A stretch of 64,000 nucleotides of DNA from Sunxiuqinia elliptica (lineage in GTDB: Bacteria; Bacteroidota; Bacteroidia; Bacteroidales; Prolixibacteraceae): positions 1 to 64,000 of the forward strand of contig NZ_FONW01000003.1 of the NCBI RefSeq assembly GCF_900113005.1, in the 5' to 3' direction. Positions within the stretch are counted from its first letter, which is position 1, and each line of letters begins with the position of its first letter. The position numbers and the translations under genes are program-made. Shown one piece after another: positions 1 through 8,200 of this stretch. Under the pieces are notes generated by a model that saw nothing but the letters and a program-made list of their open reading frames with translations, was not told the DNA's origin and ran no database searches.

Positions 1-2
1 TT

Positions 3-980
3 GAAGATGGAAAAGGAAAGTGGTGGGAAGGCCTGAATCCAGCTGATCTGTATGGATTACCACCAGGGCAAAGAACTCCTGAGTATATCGAAAGCGTCAA
101 GCAAAACTGGGTGCTTCGTCACACCGAATTGGTAACAAAATACGATGTTGACATGCTTTGGTTTGATGGTTATGGATTCCCTTACAAAGAGTATGGCAAG
201 CAGGTTTGCCAGAATTTCTTTAATCACAAGCTTCAGCAAAACGGAACAATTGACGCTGTTATTGCCGGAAAATTCTCGAACGAGCCGTCAACTGTTAAGG
301 ATATTGAGCGGGGAGGAGCCAGTGAAGTTTTGCCTTACCCCTGGCAGGGAATTACTACGCTTCGTACCTGGTTCTACAAAGAAGATACAGACCGGATGGA
401 GTACAAGCAAAACGCCAGAACCATAATTGAATTGCTGGCCGATTACATGAGTAAAAACGGAAACTTGTTGCTTAATGTCGAACTCTTGGCTGATGGAACC
501 ATTCCGGCAGAACAAAAGGTGATGTTGGATGATATTGGCGCTTGGGTTAACCTGAACAGTGAAGCCATTTATGCGAGTAAGCCTTGGCTGATTTATGGCG
601 ATAACCTTAATTCGTATTTGAAGCTTGCGGATGATGGTACCGATGAAACGGATCTGGCAGCCTTGCAAGAACAAAAGAAATCGGCTCATTTCAATGAGAG
701 AACCGCAGCAAGCCCAGCTTATGGGCATGACGAAGTACGATATGTAACCAATAACAAGGCCTTGTATGTGATTGTGTTGAATCCTGCAAAGGGCGATATT
801 GTTCTTCCATCTTTGGGGTTGAATTCAACCCAGAAACCTGGAAAGATAACTTCGATCAAGATGATTGGAGGAAAAGATTCGATTAAATTTCGACAGGGAC
901 AAGAACAGCTTATTCTCTCGGTTCCAGGTAAACGCCCCAATAAGTATGCGACGGTGTTCAAATTAGAAGGAGTTTTATAA
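3..980 (+). CDS. alpha-L-fucosidase, GH29 (5' end outside window)
   Basis: C-terminal 325 residues of a GH29 alpha-L-fucosidase; the reading frame is open to the window edge, so the start lies upstream. GH29 enzymes release alpha-linked L-fucose by a retaining mechanism. The motif DMLWFDGYG carries the likely nucleophile Asp (codon 165-167), and the segment YMSKNGNLLLNV followed by a run ending in AIYASKPW is typical of the end of the GH29 barrel. A further stretch of about 120 residues after it fits the family's C-terminal beta-sandwich. It ends 63 bases before the next gene, which also carries a GH29 domain, on the same strand. The cluster contains three more fucosidase modules, so the locus is devoted to fucose removal. 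Family assignment is firm; linkage specificity cannot be told. Confidence 0.9.
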   Translation, partial: EDGKGKWWEGLNPADLYGLPPGQRTPEYIESVKQNWVLRHTELVTKYDVDMLWFDGYGFPYKEYGKQVCQNFFNHKLQQNGTIDAVIAGKFSNEPSTVKDIERGGASEVLPYPWQGITTLRTWFYKEDTDRMEYKQNARTIIELLADYMSKNGNLLLNVELLADGTIPAEQKVMLDDIGAWVNLNSEAIYASKPWLIYGDNLNSYLKLADDGTDETDLAALQEQKKSAHFNERTAASPAYGHDEVRYVTNNKALYVIVLNPAKGDIVLPSLGLNSTQKPGKITSIKMIGGKDSIKFRQGQEQLILSVPGKRPNKYATVFKLEGVL

Positions 981-1043
981 CCAGATGAAATTATTTTACT
1001 AAAGATTGAAATTTAAAATACAATTACGACTCAATTACTACGA

Positions 1044-3422
1044 ATGAAAAAGATTAATTTATTACTAATTGGCTTGATGCTTGTAGTGGCAGGATTTGCT
1101 CAATCGCACCCGGACAAGTTGTTCTTTAAGGACCGGCTGGAGAAGCTCTCTGAGGATAACTTGTTTAAAACAGAGGGCTACTACAACTGGTGTTCCTCCA
1201 TCATTAAGGGAGAAGATGGTAAGTATCACCTGTTTTATTCGCGTTGGCCTAAAAAGTACACGTTTTTGAGCTGGCTGACTCACTCGGAGGTGGCACATGC
1301 TGTTGCCGACTCGCCAACTGGGCCTTGGAAATATAAGGAAACGGTGCTGCAAAGCCGGGGAAAAGGCCATTGGGATGCCATTACGGTGCACAATCCCAAA
1401 ATCAAAAAGTTTGATGGCAAATACTATCTCTACTATGTAGCAACGAACATGGGCGACGAGGATTACACCGATGAGGATTTGGTAGAAATGGCCCGTGTTG
1501 GGTACAGTCACCCAAACTGGAAAAAGTACCTGCGTCCTAACCAACGCACAGGAGTGGCTGTTGCAAACTCAATAAATGGTCCATGGAAACGAATGGACCA
1601 ACCCTTGATTGAGCCTTCAGGACCAATTACCACTTTAACGGTAAATCCGGCAATTACCCAAGGAAAAGACGCTAAATACTACTTGATTGTCAAAGGGGAT
1701 AAACCCAATGAAACCCGTTTTATTCGCAATCAGGCAATGGCCATTTCTGATTCGCCTGTTGGGCCGTTTGTCATTCAGGAAAAGCCGGTGATTGATTACC
1801 TCGACACCGAAGACATGTCGGTGTGGTACGATGCCAAACGCGATTATTTTTATGGAGTGTTTCATGCACATTCTTTTATCGGAATGGTTAGTTCTCCGGA
1901 TGGAGTGAACTGGAAGAAGGCAACGGAATATGTTCTGACTCCGAAGAAATTGGAGATGAATGATGGCAATTTGCTGGTTCCTGATCGTTTGGAACGTCCG
2001 TTTGTTTATCTGGAGGATGATGAACCTCAGGTGCTTTCGTTGGCCGTAAAGAAGGGTGATGAGGCCTACATCGCATTTGTTCCGGTAAAACAGCAGAAAC
2101 GTCCGGTTCCCAATAAGCGTCAGCAAGCGTGGCAGGAAGCTGAGTTAGGAGCCGTTTTTCATTACGACTTGCATGTGTTTGATGGCAAGAAATACGGACA
2201 AGGTGGTAACCGGATTGATCCGGTCACCGATTACCAGGTTTTCAATCCAAAGAATTTAGATACCGATCAGTGGATAAAAGCGATTAAGGATGCTGGTTTT
2301 ACCTTTGCTATTCTGACAGCCACACACGAAACTGGCTTTGCGCTTTACCAATCGGATGTGAATCCTTATTGTATGAAAGCCCTGAAGTTTCAGGATGGAA
2401 AGGGCGATTTGGTTCGCGACTTTGTGAATTCGTGCCGTAAGTACGGAATCAAGCCAGGGATTTACCTGGGGATTCGCTGGAACTCGTTTGTTGGTGTACA
2501 CGACTTTAAAGTCAATGGTGAAGGAGCTTTCCGTGAGAACCGGCAGAAGTGGTACAACCAAATGGTAGAAGGCATGGTTAAAGAGATTTGCACCAACTAT
2601 GGCGAGTTGTTTGAAATTTGGTTTGATGGAGGTGCTGATCATCCTGCCAATGGTTCGCCGGATGTTTTACCCATCGTTCAGCAGTATCAACCCAACTGCT
2701 TGTTCTATCACAATAAGCAGTTGGCCGAAGCGCGCTGGGGAGGTTCTGAATCAGGAACGGTTGCCTATCCTTGTTGGTCAACTTTCCCGTATTACTCTAC
2801 CGGAGCAGGAGAGTCGGCTCATCAATCGATTGGGAAAAACAACTTCCAGTTATTGAAAGAGGGCGATCCAAATGGAGCTTATTGGATGCCAGCCATGTCT
2901 GATGCCCCTTTGAGAGGCTACAACGGGCGGCATGAATGGTTTTGGGAGCCAGGAGATGAAGCACATATCTTCCCAGTGGAGAACCTAATGGAGATGTACT
3001 ACAAGTCTGTTGGACGAAACTCCACATTGATTATGGGATTGACTCCAGACCCTGATGGCGTGCTTCCCGAGCCGGATGTTCAACGACTGAAAGAATGGGG
3101 AGATGAAATCAAGCGTCGTTTTGAAACGCCTGTGGCTCAAACGAAAGGAGAGGGCAAAAAACTTGTGTTGAAATTATCTAAGGCCCAACCAATAAATCAT
3201 GTGATTATTCAGGAAGAGATTGCTTTGGGAGAGCGGGTACGCCGCTACAAAGTAGAAGGTTTGGTGAAGGGAAAATGGACTAAACTTTGTGAAGGACAGT
3301 CGATTGGTCAAAAACGAATTCAACAGTTTGAACCCGTTGAATGCTCTAAAATTCGCTTAACGATTGAGCAATTCGAAGAGCTTCCTTCGATTAAGAACTT
3401 CGCTGTTTATCAGGTTGACTAA
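1044..3422 (+). CDS. Two-domain glycosidase: GH43/GH117-like propeller fused to GH29 fucosidase
   Basis: 792 residues with a signal peptide (MKKINLLLIGLMLVVAGFAQ), so exported. Residues about 22-350 look like a five-bladed beta-propeller glycosidase of the GH43/GH117 type: repeated YHLFYS, HNPKIKKFDGKYYLYYV and DSPTGPW blade motifs, with acidic residues in each blade. Residues about 360-700 are a GH29 barrel, with GAVFHYDLHVF near its start, TATHETGF (a variant of the usual KHHDGF) and EIWFDGGAD, where D528 is the predicted nucleophile. The last 90 residues resemble a beta-sandwich. Such a chain could take off two different sugars, or a fucose plus the sugar next to it, from one substrate. 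The propeller's family is my inference from motifs; the GH29 call is secure. It lies between another GH29 gene and an esterase. Confidence 0.8.
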   Translation: MKKINLLLIGLMLVVAGFAQSHPDKLFFKDRLEKLSEDNLFKTEGYYNWCSSIIKGEDGKYHLFYSRWPKKYTFLSWLTHSEVAHAVADSPTGPWKYKETVLQSRGKGHWDAITVHNPKIKKFDGKYYLYYVATNMGDEDYTDEDLVEMARVGYSHPNWKKYLRPNQRTGVAVANSINGPWKRMDQPLIEPSGPITTLTVNPAITQGKDAKYYLIVKGDKPNETRFIRNQAMAISDSPVGPFVIQEKPVIDYLDTEDMSVWYDAKRDYFYGVFHAHSFIGMVSSPDGVNWKKATEYVLTPKKLEMNDGNLLVPDRLERPFVYLEDDEPQVLSLAVKKGDEAYIAFVPVKQQKRPVPNKRQQAWQEAELGAVFHYDLHVFDGKKYGQGGNRIDPVTDYQVFNPKNLDTDQWIKAIKDAGFTFAILTATHETGFALYQSDVNPYCMKALKFQDGKGDLVRDFVNSCRKYGIKPGIYLGIRWNSFVGVHDFKVNGEGAFRENRQKWYNQMVEGMVKEICTNYGELFEIWFDGGADHPANGSPDVLPIVQQYQPNCLFYHNKQLAEARWGGSESGTVAYPCWSTFPYYSTGAGESAHQSIGKNNFQLLKEGDPNGAYWMPAMSDAPLRGYNGRHEWFWEPGDEAHIFPVENLMEMYYKSVGRNSTLIMGLTPDPDGVLPEPDVQRLKEWGDEIKRRFETPVAQTKGEGKKLVLKLSKAQPINHVIIQEEIALGERVRRYKVEGLVKGKWTKLCEGQSIGQKRIQQFEPVECSKIRLTIEQFEELPSIKNFAVYQVD

Positions 3423-3432
3423 AAACACGTCG

Positions 3433-5490
3433 ATGAAACGATACTCATTCGCACTAATCATCAGTTTGGTGATTAGTTGCTTTATTTCTTATGCTGACGA
3501 TTGCTTACCGGATAGACAAGCTGGTAAGCAATTGAGCATGCCAACAGTTGACTGGGAAGGGGCAAAAAGCCAGTGGAAAGGCTTTGACCGTTATGATTTT
3601 GTTTTCTTTCCGGAGGAGCAAAAGGTTGGACTGCCTGGTCGAAGTGCTGATGGAGGTGGTCTTTCTGCCCGGATCGTCGTTCCAAAAGTTGCTTTGCCCG
3701 GAAATCCCTGGGTGTGGCGAGCACGCTTCCCGGATTGGCATACAGAAATGGACAGTATCTTGCTCAGCGAAGGATTTTACATTGCTTACATTAATACAAA
3801 CAACCAATATGGCAGTCCGGCGGCTGTTGACAGCTGGAATCAATTCTATGAGTATTTGGTGAATCAGCATCAGTTGTCCCGAAAAGTTGCGTTGGAAGGC
3901 GTTAGCCGGGGCGGTCTGTTCATTTACAATTGGGCTAAGCAGAACCCGGAGAAAGTGAGTTGCATTTATGCCGAAGCTCCGGTTTGCGACTTTAAGAGTT
4001 GGCCCGGTAGATTTGGTAAAGGGCAGGGGAGTGCTGCCGATTGGGAACGCTTAAAGCAGGAGTATGGCTTTGCATCGGATGAAGAGGCCTTGAACTATGC
4101 GAACAATCCTATGGACAACCTGGAGCAGCTTGCTCTGGCTAAAGTGCCTGTTATGCATATGATCGGCTTGAAAGATGAAGTTGTTCCTCCTAAAGAAAAT
4201 ACCTTCCTGCTTATTGATCGGTATGTGAAGTTGGGGGGACCGGCAACGATCATTCCTTGTACCCGGGGTGAACAGAAACTGTTTGGGCATCATTTCCCAA
4301 TTGAAACACCGGAGTTGGGGGCACAATTTATCCTTCAGCATACCGAGTTGCCCGCCAAAGTACTGGATGCTACCCAGTATCATCGGCTTCGAAGCGGATT
4401 GAAGAACAGTCAGATTAAGTTTGAGCGGGAAAAGAAAGGACGGGTGGCGTTTTTGGGTGGTTCAATCACCTACAATGGTGGTTGGCGCGATAGCATTTGC
4501 AACTATCTGCAAACGCGTTTTCCCGATACGGATTTTGAGTTTATTGCAGCGGGCATCCCTTCCATGGGGACTACGCCGGCTGCCTTTCGACTGGAGCGCG
4601 ATGTGTTGGCCAACGGGCCGGTTGACTTGCTGTTTGAAGAGGCTGCTGTGAATGATGCCTCCAATGGGCGAAGCGATGAGGAGCAAGTAAGAGCAATGGA
4701 AGGTATTGTTCGTCATTTAAAAAAGAGCAATCCGGCGATTGATTTGGTGATCATGCATTTTGTGGATCCCGATAAGATGGAGACTTACCGCCAGGGAGAA
4801 GTGCCTAAAGTAATTCAGAATCACGAAAAAGTGGCTGCCCATTACGGAATTTCTACCATAAACCTGGCCAAAGAAGTAACCGACAGGATTGATGCCGGTG
4901 AGTTTTCCTGGGAAGAAGATTTTAAAAACCTGCATCCTTCGCCATTTGGACAGCAGGTTTATTATCGATCAATGAAGCAACTGCTGGATCGAGCCTGGAG
5001 TGGCTTTGTGGCCGAAGATGACAAGCTCACCAGTTACTCGATGCCCGATCCGATTGACTCGGATAACTATGGCAATGGAAAGCTTGTTGCTGTTGAAAAG
5101 AAGCAGGAAGGGAAAGGCTGGCTGTTTGTGCCCAGCTGGAAGCCCAAGGACAACAAAGGAACCCGGGCAAACTATGTCAACGTACCCATGTTGGTTTGCG
5201 AAAAACCATCAGGTATCTTGAAGTGGAACTTTGAAGGGAATACCGTTGGAATAGCCGTTGCGGCAGGTCCCGATGCAGGGACGATCGAATACCGCATTGA
5301 TGGCGGCAGCTGGCAGCAACTGGACTTATTTACGCGTTGGAGTGCGCATTTACACCTTCCTTGGTATTACACCTTGGCAACCGGGCTGGATGACGGAAAG
5401 CATGTGCTGAGAATCCGAGTCTCCGCAGAAAAGAACAAGCAAAGCACGGGGAATGCATGCCGAATCAGGTATTTCTATTGCAGCGATTAA
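3433..5490 (+). CDS. Two-domain esterase: alpha/beta hydrolase plus SGNH hydrolase
   Basis: 685 residues from the ATG at 3433, chosen because it begins a clear signal peptide (MKRYSFALIISLVISCFISYA); the frame is open further upstream into the preceding gene but that part has no export signal. Residues about 30-310 are an alpha/beta hydrolase with nucleophile elbow EGVSRGG (S158). Residues about 335-520 are an SGNH/GDSL domain with LGGSITYNGGW (S344, block I) and NLHPSPFGQ (H501, block V). The Asp normally three residues before that His is not there; D496 lies five before. A C-terminal beta domain of about 160 residues follows. Probably removes acetyl or other ester groups from the glycan attacked by the neighbouring fucosidases. 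Its mature N-terminus is interrupted by a palindromic repeat (see 3500-3532). Confidence 0.8.
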   Translation: MKRYSFALIISLVISCFISYADDCLPDRQAGKQLSMPTVDWEGAKSQWKGFDRYDFVFFPEEQKVGLPGRSADGGGLSARIVVPKVALPGNPWVWRARFPDWHTEMDSILLSEGFYIAYINTNNQYGSPAAVDSWNQFYEYLVNQHQLSRKVALEGVSRGGLFIYNWAKQNPEKVSCIYAEAPVCDFKSWPGRFGKGQGSAADWERLKQEYGFASDEEALNYANNPMDNLEQLALAKVPVMHMIGLKDEVVPPKENTFLLIDRYVKLGGPATIIPCTRGEQKLFGHHFPIETPELGAQFILQHTELPAKVLDATQYHRLRSGLKNSQIKFEREKKGRVAFLGGSITYNGGWRDSICNYLQTRFPDTDFEFIAAGIPSMGTTPAAFRLERDVLANGPVDLLFEEAAVNDASNGRSDEEQVRAMEGIVRHLKKSNPAIDLVIMHFVDPDKMETYRQGEVPKVIQNHEKVAAHYGISTINLAKEVTDRIDAGEFSWEEDFKNLHPSPFGQQVYYRSMKQLLDRAWSGFVAEDDKLTSYSMPDPIDSDNYGNGKLVAVEKKQEGKGWLFVPSWKPKDNKGTRANYVNVPMLVCEKPSGILKWNFEGNTVGIAVAAGPDAGTIEYRIDGGSWQQLDLFTRWSAHLHLPWYYTLATGLDDGKHVLRIRVSAEKNKQSTGNACRIRYFYCSD
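3500..3532. repeat. Palindromic repeat inserted in frame in the esterase gene
   Basis: A perfect inverted repeat, arms 3500-3509 and 3523-3532 (ATTGCTTACC / GGTAAGCAAT), with a 13-base loop. It is read through in frame as the peptide CLPDRQAGKQ just after the signal peptide. Short palindromes whose translation contains DRQAG or AGRQ are, from memory, a common interspersed repeat in Bacteroidota genomes; the same flavour of peptide (PPAGRQTGFS) is encoded by the 188-bp repeats at 5506 and 6117. The inverted repeat is seen directly; its mobile nature is inference. Confidence 0.65.
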
Positions 5491-5505
5491 GGTGGTTCTG
5501 TTGGG

Positions 5506-5693
5506 CAACTTGTCCTTTTGGCTTGATCCAAAAGAACGAAAAGATCAAGGCATGACGATGCTTTTGAAGGAAAACTACGGATCAGTCACTCCCCGAAAAC
5601 CAACTCCTCCCGCTGGTCGTCAAACAGGGTTTTCTTAGCGAGTACCTACGCAAACTCCTTCCTTTGTTTTCTGGTTCAAAACCCTCGTAGGCC
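5506..5693. repeat. 188-bp direct repeat, copy A
   Basis: First copy of a long direct repeat whose second copy is at 6117-6305. Both open with CAACTTGTCCTTTTGGCTT, hold an internal stem CTTTTGG/CCAAAAG, a shared core AGTCACTCCCCGAAAACC, and end in AAAACCCTCGTAGGCC. The copies differ by about ten substitutions and single-base indels, so neither is kept open as a gene. It begins 15 bases after the stop of the esterase gene. Probably a non-coding interspersed element typical of Bacteroidota; it is not flanked by a transposase here. Confidence 0.8.
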
Positions 5694-5820
5694 GTTCCTT
5701 TTTCCAATAATTCTAATTCGAACTCGTGCCTTCGTCGGATTTAGCGTCTTCCTGAGCTTGGTTCAGGATCTGTTTCCCATCGTTCTTTTTAATCCCAATT
5801 TCTCAATCACTCACCCATTT

Positions 5821-5860
5821 CTCCTCCTATTCGAGGAGGAGTGGCACCGATTGATCGGTG
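5821..5860. repeat. Two adjacent hairpins (interspersed-repeat fragment)
   Basis: Two short palindromes back to back: CTCCTCCT/AGGAGGAG (arms 5821-5828 and 5834-5841) and CACCGAT/ATCGGTG (arms 5845-5851 and 5854-5860, 2-base loop). The GTGGCACCGATTGATCGGTG pattern is of the kind found in intergenic repeats of Bacteroidota. No run of T follows, so neither is a normal terminator. Confidence 0.6.
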
Positions 5861-5920
5861 TCGAGGTGGTTTGCTTTATTTTCATATGAGTGTAAGATTC
5901 GATTCGTGCTTAACCCTTCC

Positions 5921-5962
5921 GGTTCCGATGATCGGAACCACCTTCCCTTGAGAAAGGGAAGG
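5921..5962. repeat. Two adjacent perfect 9-bp hairpins
   Basis: GGTTCCGAT/ATCGGAACC (5921-5929, 5931-5939; one-base loop) followed at once by CCTTCCCTT/AAGGGAAGG (5941-5949, 5954-5962; loop GAGA). Same style as the pair at 5821. Part of the repeat island; no gene is visible here and the open frame through it translates to junk-like sequence. Confidence 0.6.
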
Positions 5963-6116
5963 AAACCCAAGCACAGGCTTTATCGCAGATCAGCAAAATT
6001 ATTTTTGCCAGCAACAGGGCATCCGACTTTTCTCAAATCTCTGAAGTTCTCACCCCTTGGAAGAACCACCTTTTTCAAAGTTTCAAACGTTGGAAAAGGT
6101 TTGATCTCCATTAAAC

Positions 6117-6305
6117 CAACTTGTCCTTTTGGCTTTGATCCAAAAAGGACGAAAAGATCAAGGCTAACGATGCTTTTGAAGGAAAACTACGGAGCAGTCA
6201 CTCCCCGAAAACCAACTCCTCCCGCTGGTCGTCAAACAGGGTTTTCTTAGCGAGTGCCTGCGCAAATTCCTTCCCTTGTTTTCTGGTTCAAAACCCTCGT
6301 AGGCC
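6117..6305. repeat. 188-bp direct repeat, copy B
   Basis: Second copy of the direct repeat at 5506-5693, same orientation, about 610 bases further on. The match begins at CAACTTGTCC and ends at CCCTCGTAGGCC; sequence diverges at once outside those limits, which gives the element its boundaries. Between the copies lie the hairpin pairs at 5821 and 5921. Recombination between the two copies would delete the intervening 0.6 kb. Confidence 0.8.
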
Positions 6306-6378
6306 AATCTTTTCTCCATGTTCTGATCATTGGACGTTGAATCCATGCATTCGCGGTAAATTGTTGAATGCCCTTTTC

Positions 6379-6394
6379 CCTCCTGGTCAGGAGG
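6379..6394. repeat. Short palindrome CCTCCTG/CAGGAGG
   Basis: Seven-base perfect arms with a two-base loop, 10 to 60 bases upstream of the minisatellite and followed by GGGAGGTGG. Similar GGAGG-type palindromes occur at 5821. No T-run follows. Another member of the repeat island rather than a terminator. Confidence 0.5.
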
Positions 6395-6435
6395 AGTACT
6401 TTCACTCAAGGCGAAAGGGAGGTGGTTGTTTGGAA

Positions 6436-6790
6436 GGCTTGCCAGCGATGCCCGGCAACCAAATGTTCACGAACAAAGGCTTGCCGATGATGACTGGCAA
6501 CCAAATGTTTCTGAGCAAAGGCTTGCCGACGATGACTGGCATCAGAATGTTTCTAAACAATAGCTTCCCAACGATGCATGGCATACCCCTGTTTCGGTTC
6601 GAAAGCTTGCCAGCGGTGACCGGCAGCAAAATGTTGACAAACAAAAGCCTGCCAGCGGTGCCCGGCAACAAATTGTTGACGAACGAAAGCCTGCCAGTGG
6701 TGCCCGGCAACAAATTGTTGGCAAACAAAAGCTTGCCGACGATGGCTGGCAACAAAATGTTGGCGTACGAAAGTTTGCCAGCGACCGATG
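6436..6790. repeat. 42-bp minisatellite, about 8.4 units
   Basis: Eight full 42-base units start at 6436, 6478, 6520, 6562, 6604, 6646, 6688 and 6730, with a partial ninth at 6772. Each unit has a core like TTGCCAGCGATGCCCGGCAA, an imperfect palindrome (TTGCC/GGCAA), followed by an A-rich spacer with AAATGTT. Because 42 is divisible by three, frames stay open on both strands: plus 6337-6816 gives 14-residue repeats like SLPAVPGNKLLTNE, and minus 6755-6402 gives another repeat protein. Units have diverged in sequence but not in length. There are no spacers between units, so it is not a CRISPR array. Coding on either strand is unproven; no signal peptide or recognised domain. Confidence 0.85.
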
Positions 6791-7153
6791 GGGAGCTCTA
6801 TATGTCAGTACATTAGCATACTTTTAGCGTGGGGCGTTTTTCTGAAAGGCGCAGTTGACGGGGCAAGTGGGTTGTGGAATGAAAAATGCCGGAGAGAAAG
6901 GATTTGCGCTTGGTTAAACAACCTAGTGAAATGCGTGACAAACTGAAACGAACAGCCCCCTTATTTAAGCCAAGCGGTAAGGAGGAGCAAGCTGGGGTAA
7001 ATCTAAAAGCCGATGGTTAATATGTTATCTAAAATCAAGGATACCGAACTATATTTTCTATATTTAAAGTGATCTATTCAATAAGCCCAAATACATGGTA
7101 GATAGATGATCAGATAAAAAGTTCGCATTCATTGAAAAACACAGAATCACCAG
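6791..7153. other. Intergenic stretch with no recognised feature
   Basis: 363 bases between the minisatellite and the first accessory gene. I see no conserved gene, no strong terminator and no transposon end. The last 130 bases are AT-rich, with a TATATTTA segment near 7060 that is one base off the Bacteroidota -7 consensus TAnnTTTG and could serve the gene at 7154. Confidence 0.5.
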
Positions 7154-8038
7154 ATGAGTAAATTTGAAGGAATAGATGATTTTATGAACAGTCTTACTCC
7201 AGAGCAAATCGAAGAAGGGAATAAGAAACAAGAGGCTGAAAACAAAGAAATGTATCTTGAATTTTCAGATGCATACTCTAAAGGATGCTGCTTTCTATGC
7301 GGAATGAAATTGGATTATTTTAATCCTTCTGAAACTTGTTTTCATTGGTTTTTAAAACCCTCAGACATAAAGAAAAAGCATTTCAAAGATTACTTATTTG
7401 AATATATCGGATTTTTTAAGTTAGAAAGTTATTTTAGGTGGTTGGCACATATAGAAAAACCATTTAGAAACATTAATGACCTAAAATGTGAGACAACAGA
7501 ATCGAAATTGCTTGAAACAACGATTAAGTATAAAAATATTGAGTGGACATTAACATATGGACAGTCAGACCTTGAAGGTCATAAAGGTTCTCAGAATGCA
7601 GACTTTCCTCACTTTCATCTTCAAATGTTAGTTGATGGATTACCTTTTATTAGATTTAATGACTTTCATATACCTTTTTCCAAAGAGGATTTATTCAATA
7701 TTGAATTACTTAAACAAGACAACGTTTTGTTTCTGAATTCGCAAGCACCAGGTATGACTGATATATTGGAAAATTCTGAAATGCTAGAAATAATTGAAGA
7801 ATATTGCACTGTTCCCGAGAATGAAGAAGATGCTTCTTTGAATTTTGGAACAATGATTCAAATGCCCGAGGGAAAAACAATGTCGGGAGAAGAAATTGCT
7901 GAAATATTTGAAGAAAGTAAACGGACTAGAAGACCAGTAAGACATTTAATGAAAGAACATTTTCTTGATGCGAGTATTGTATCGGAAGTTACACCTGCTG
8001 ATGGTGTTCCTGAAAAGAAAAAAAGAATGAAAAGATAA
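7154..8038 (+). CDS. Accessory protein of unknown function with CxxC and HIT-like motif
   Basis: 294 residues, no signal peptide, so cytoplasmic. An N-terminal CCFLCG (about residue 40) looks like half a zinc site. Around residue 150, GHKGSQNADFPHFHLQM resembles the HxHxQ active-site strand of HIT-superfamily nucleotide hydrolases/transferases; this is a motif match by eye, not a family assignment. The C-terminus is acidic and then very basic (KKKRMKR). The gene is clearly richer in A and T than the glycosidase genes on both sides and sits between a repeat island and another AT-rich gene, which suggests recent acquisition. Function unknown. Confidence 0.75.
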   Translation: MSKFEGIDDFMNSLTPEQIEEGNKKQEAENKEMYLEFSDAYSKGCCFLCGMKLDYFNPSETCFHWFLKPSDIKKKHFKDYLFEYIGFFKLESYFRWLAHIEKPFRNINDLKCETTESKLLETTIKYKNIEWTLTYGQSDLEGHKGSQNADFPHFHLQMLVDGLPFIRFNDFHIPFSKEDLFNIELLKQDNVLFLNSQAPGMTDILENSEMLEIIEEYCTVPENEEDASLNFGTMIQMPEGKTMSGEEIAEIFEESKRTRRPVRHLMKEHFLDASIVSEVTPADGVPEKKKRMKR

Positions 8039-8156
8039 CAGTGTACATATGGAGGCCGGGGGGACGCCAAGTGCAGATTCTCGTTTCGCTGTTCTGTGTC
8101 CTTCGGACAGGAACACTCTCCGAACCCCACTAAATAATATATGCAACCATTAGGGA
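8036..8156. other. Structured GC-rich spacer, long imperfect inverted repeat
   Basis: Between the two AT-rich accessory genes lies a GC-rich stretch that folds on itself. Outer arms: TAACAGTGTACATATGG (8036-8052) against the reverse complement of 8138-8153 (CTAATGGTTGCATATA). Inner pairing: GGGG near 8058 with CCCC near 8125. Apex: TGTTC/GAACA (8090-8094, 8111-8115) enclosing TGTCC/GGACA (8097-8101, 8105-8109). The TAAC-to-TTAG ends and imperfect dyad recall integron attC sites, but the 3' end is ATTAGGG, not GTTRRRY, and no integrase is present. A transcription terminator or folded RNA are alternatives. Confidence 0.4.
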
Positions 8157-8200
8157 AGGTGTAGCAAAGTCACAACCAAAGCAAACAGCAAGTTTTTAAT

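Noticed and set aside
5858-6250. 130-residue open frame in the repeat island
   Set aside because: It runs through hairpins and the 188-bp repeat; its translation is the junk type seen when such repeats are translated.
6436-6790. Possible CRISPR array
   Set aside because: Units are contiguous with no spacers and no cas genes are present.
6337-6816. 159-residue open frame (and the opposite-strand frame 6755-6402) as a protein gene
   Set aside because: Both frames are open because the 42-bp unit is a multiple of three; no signal peptide, known domain or upstream regulatory site supports either, so only the repeat is annotated.
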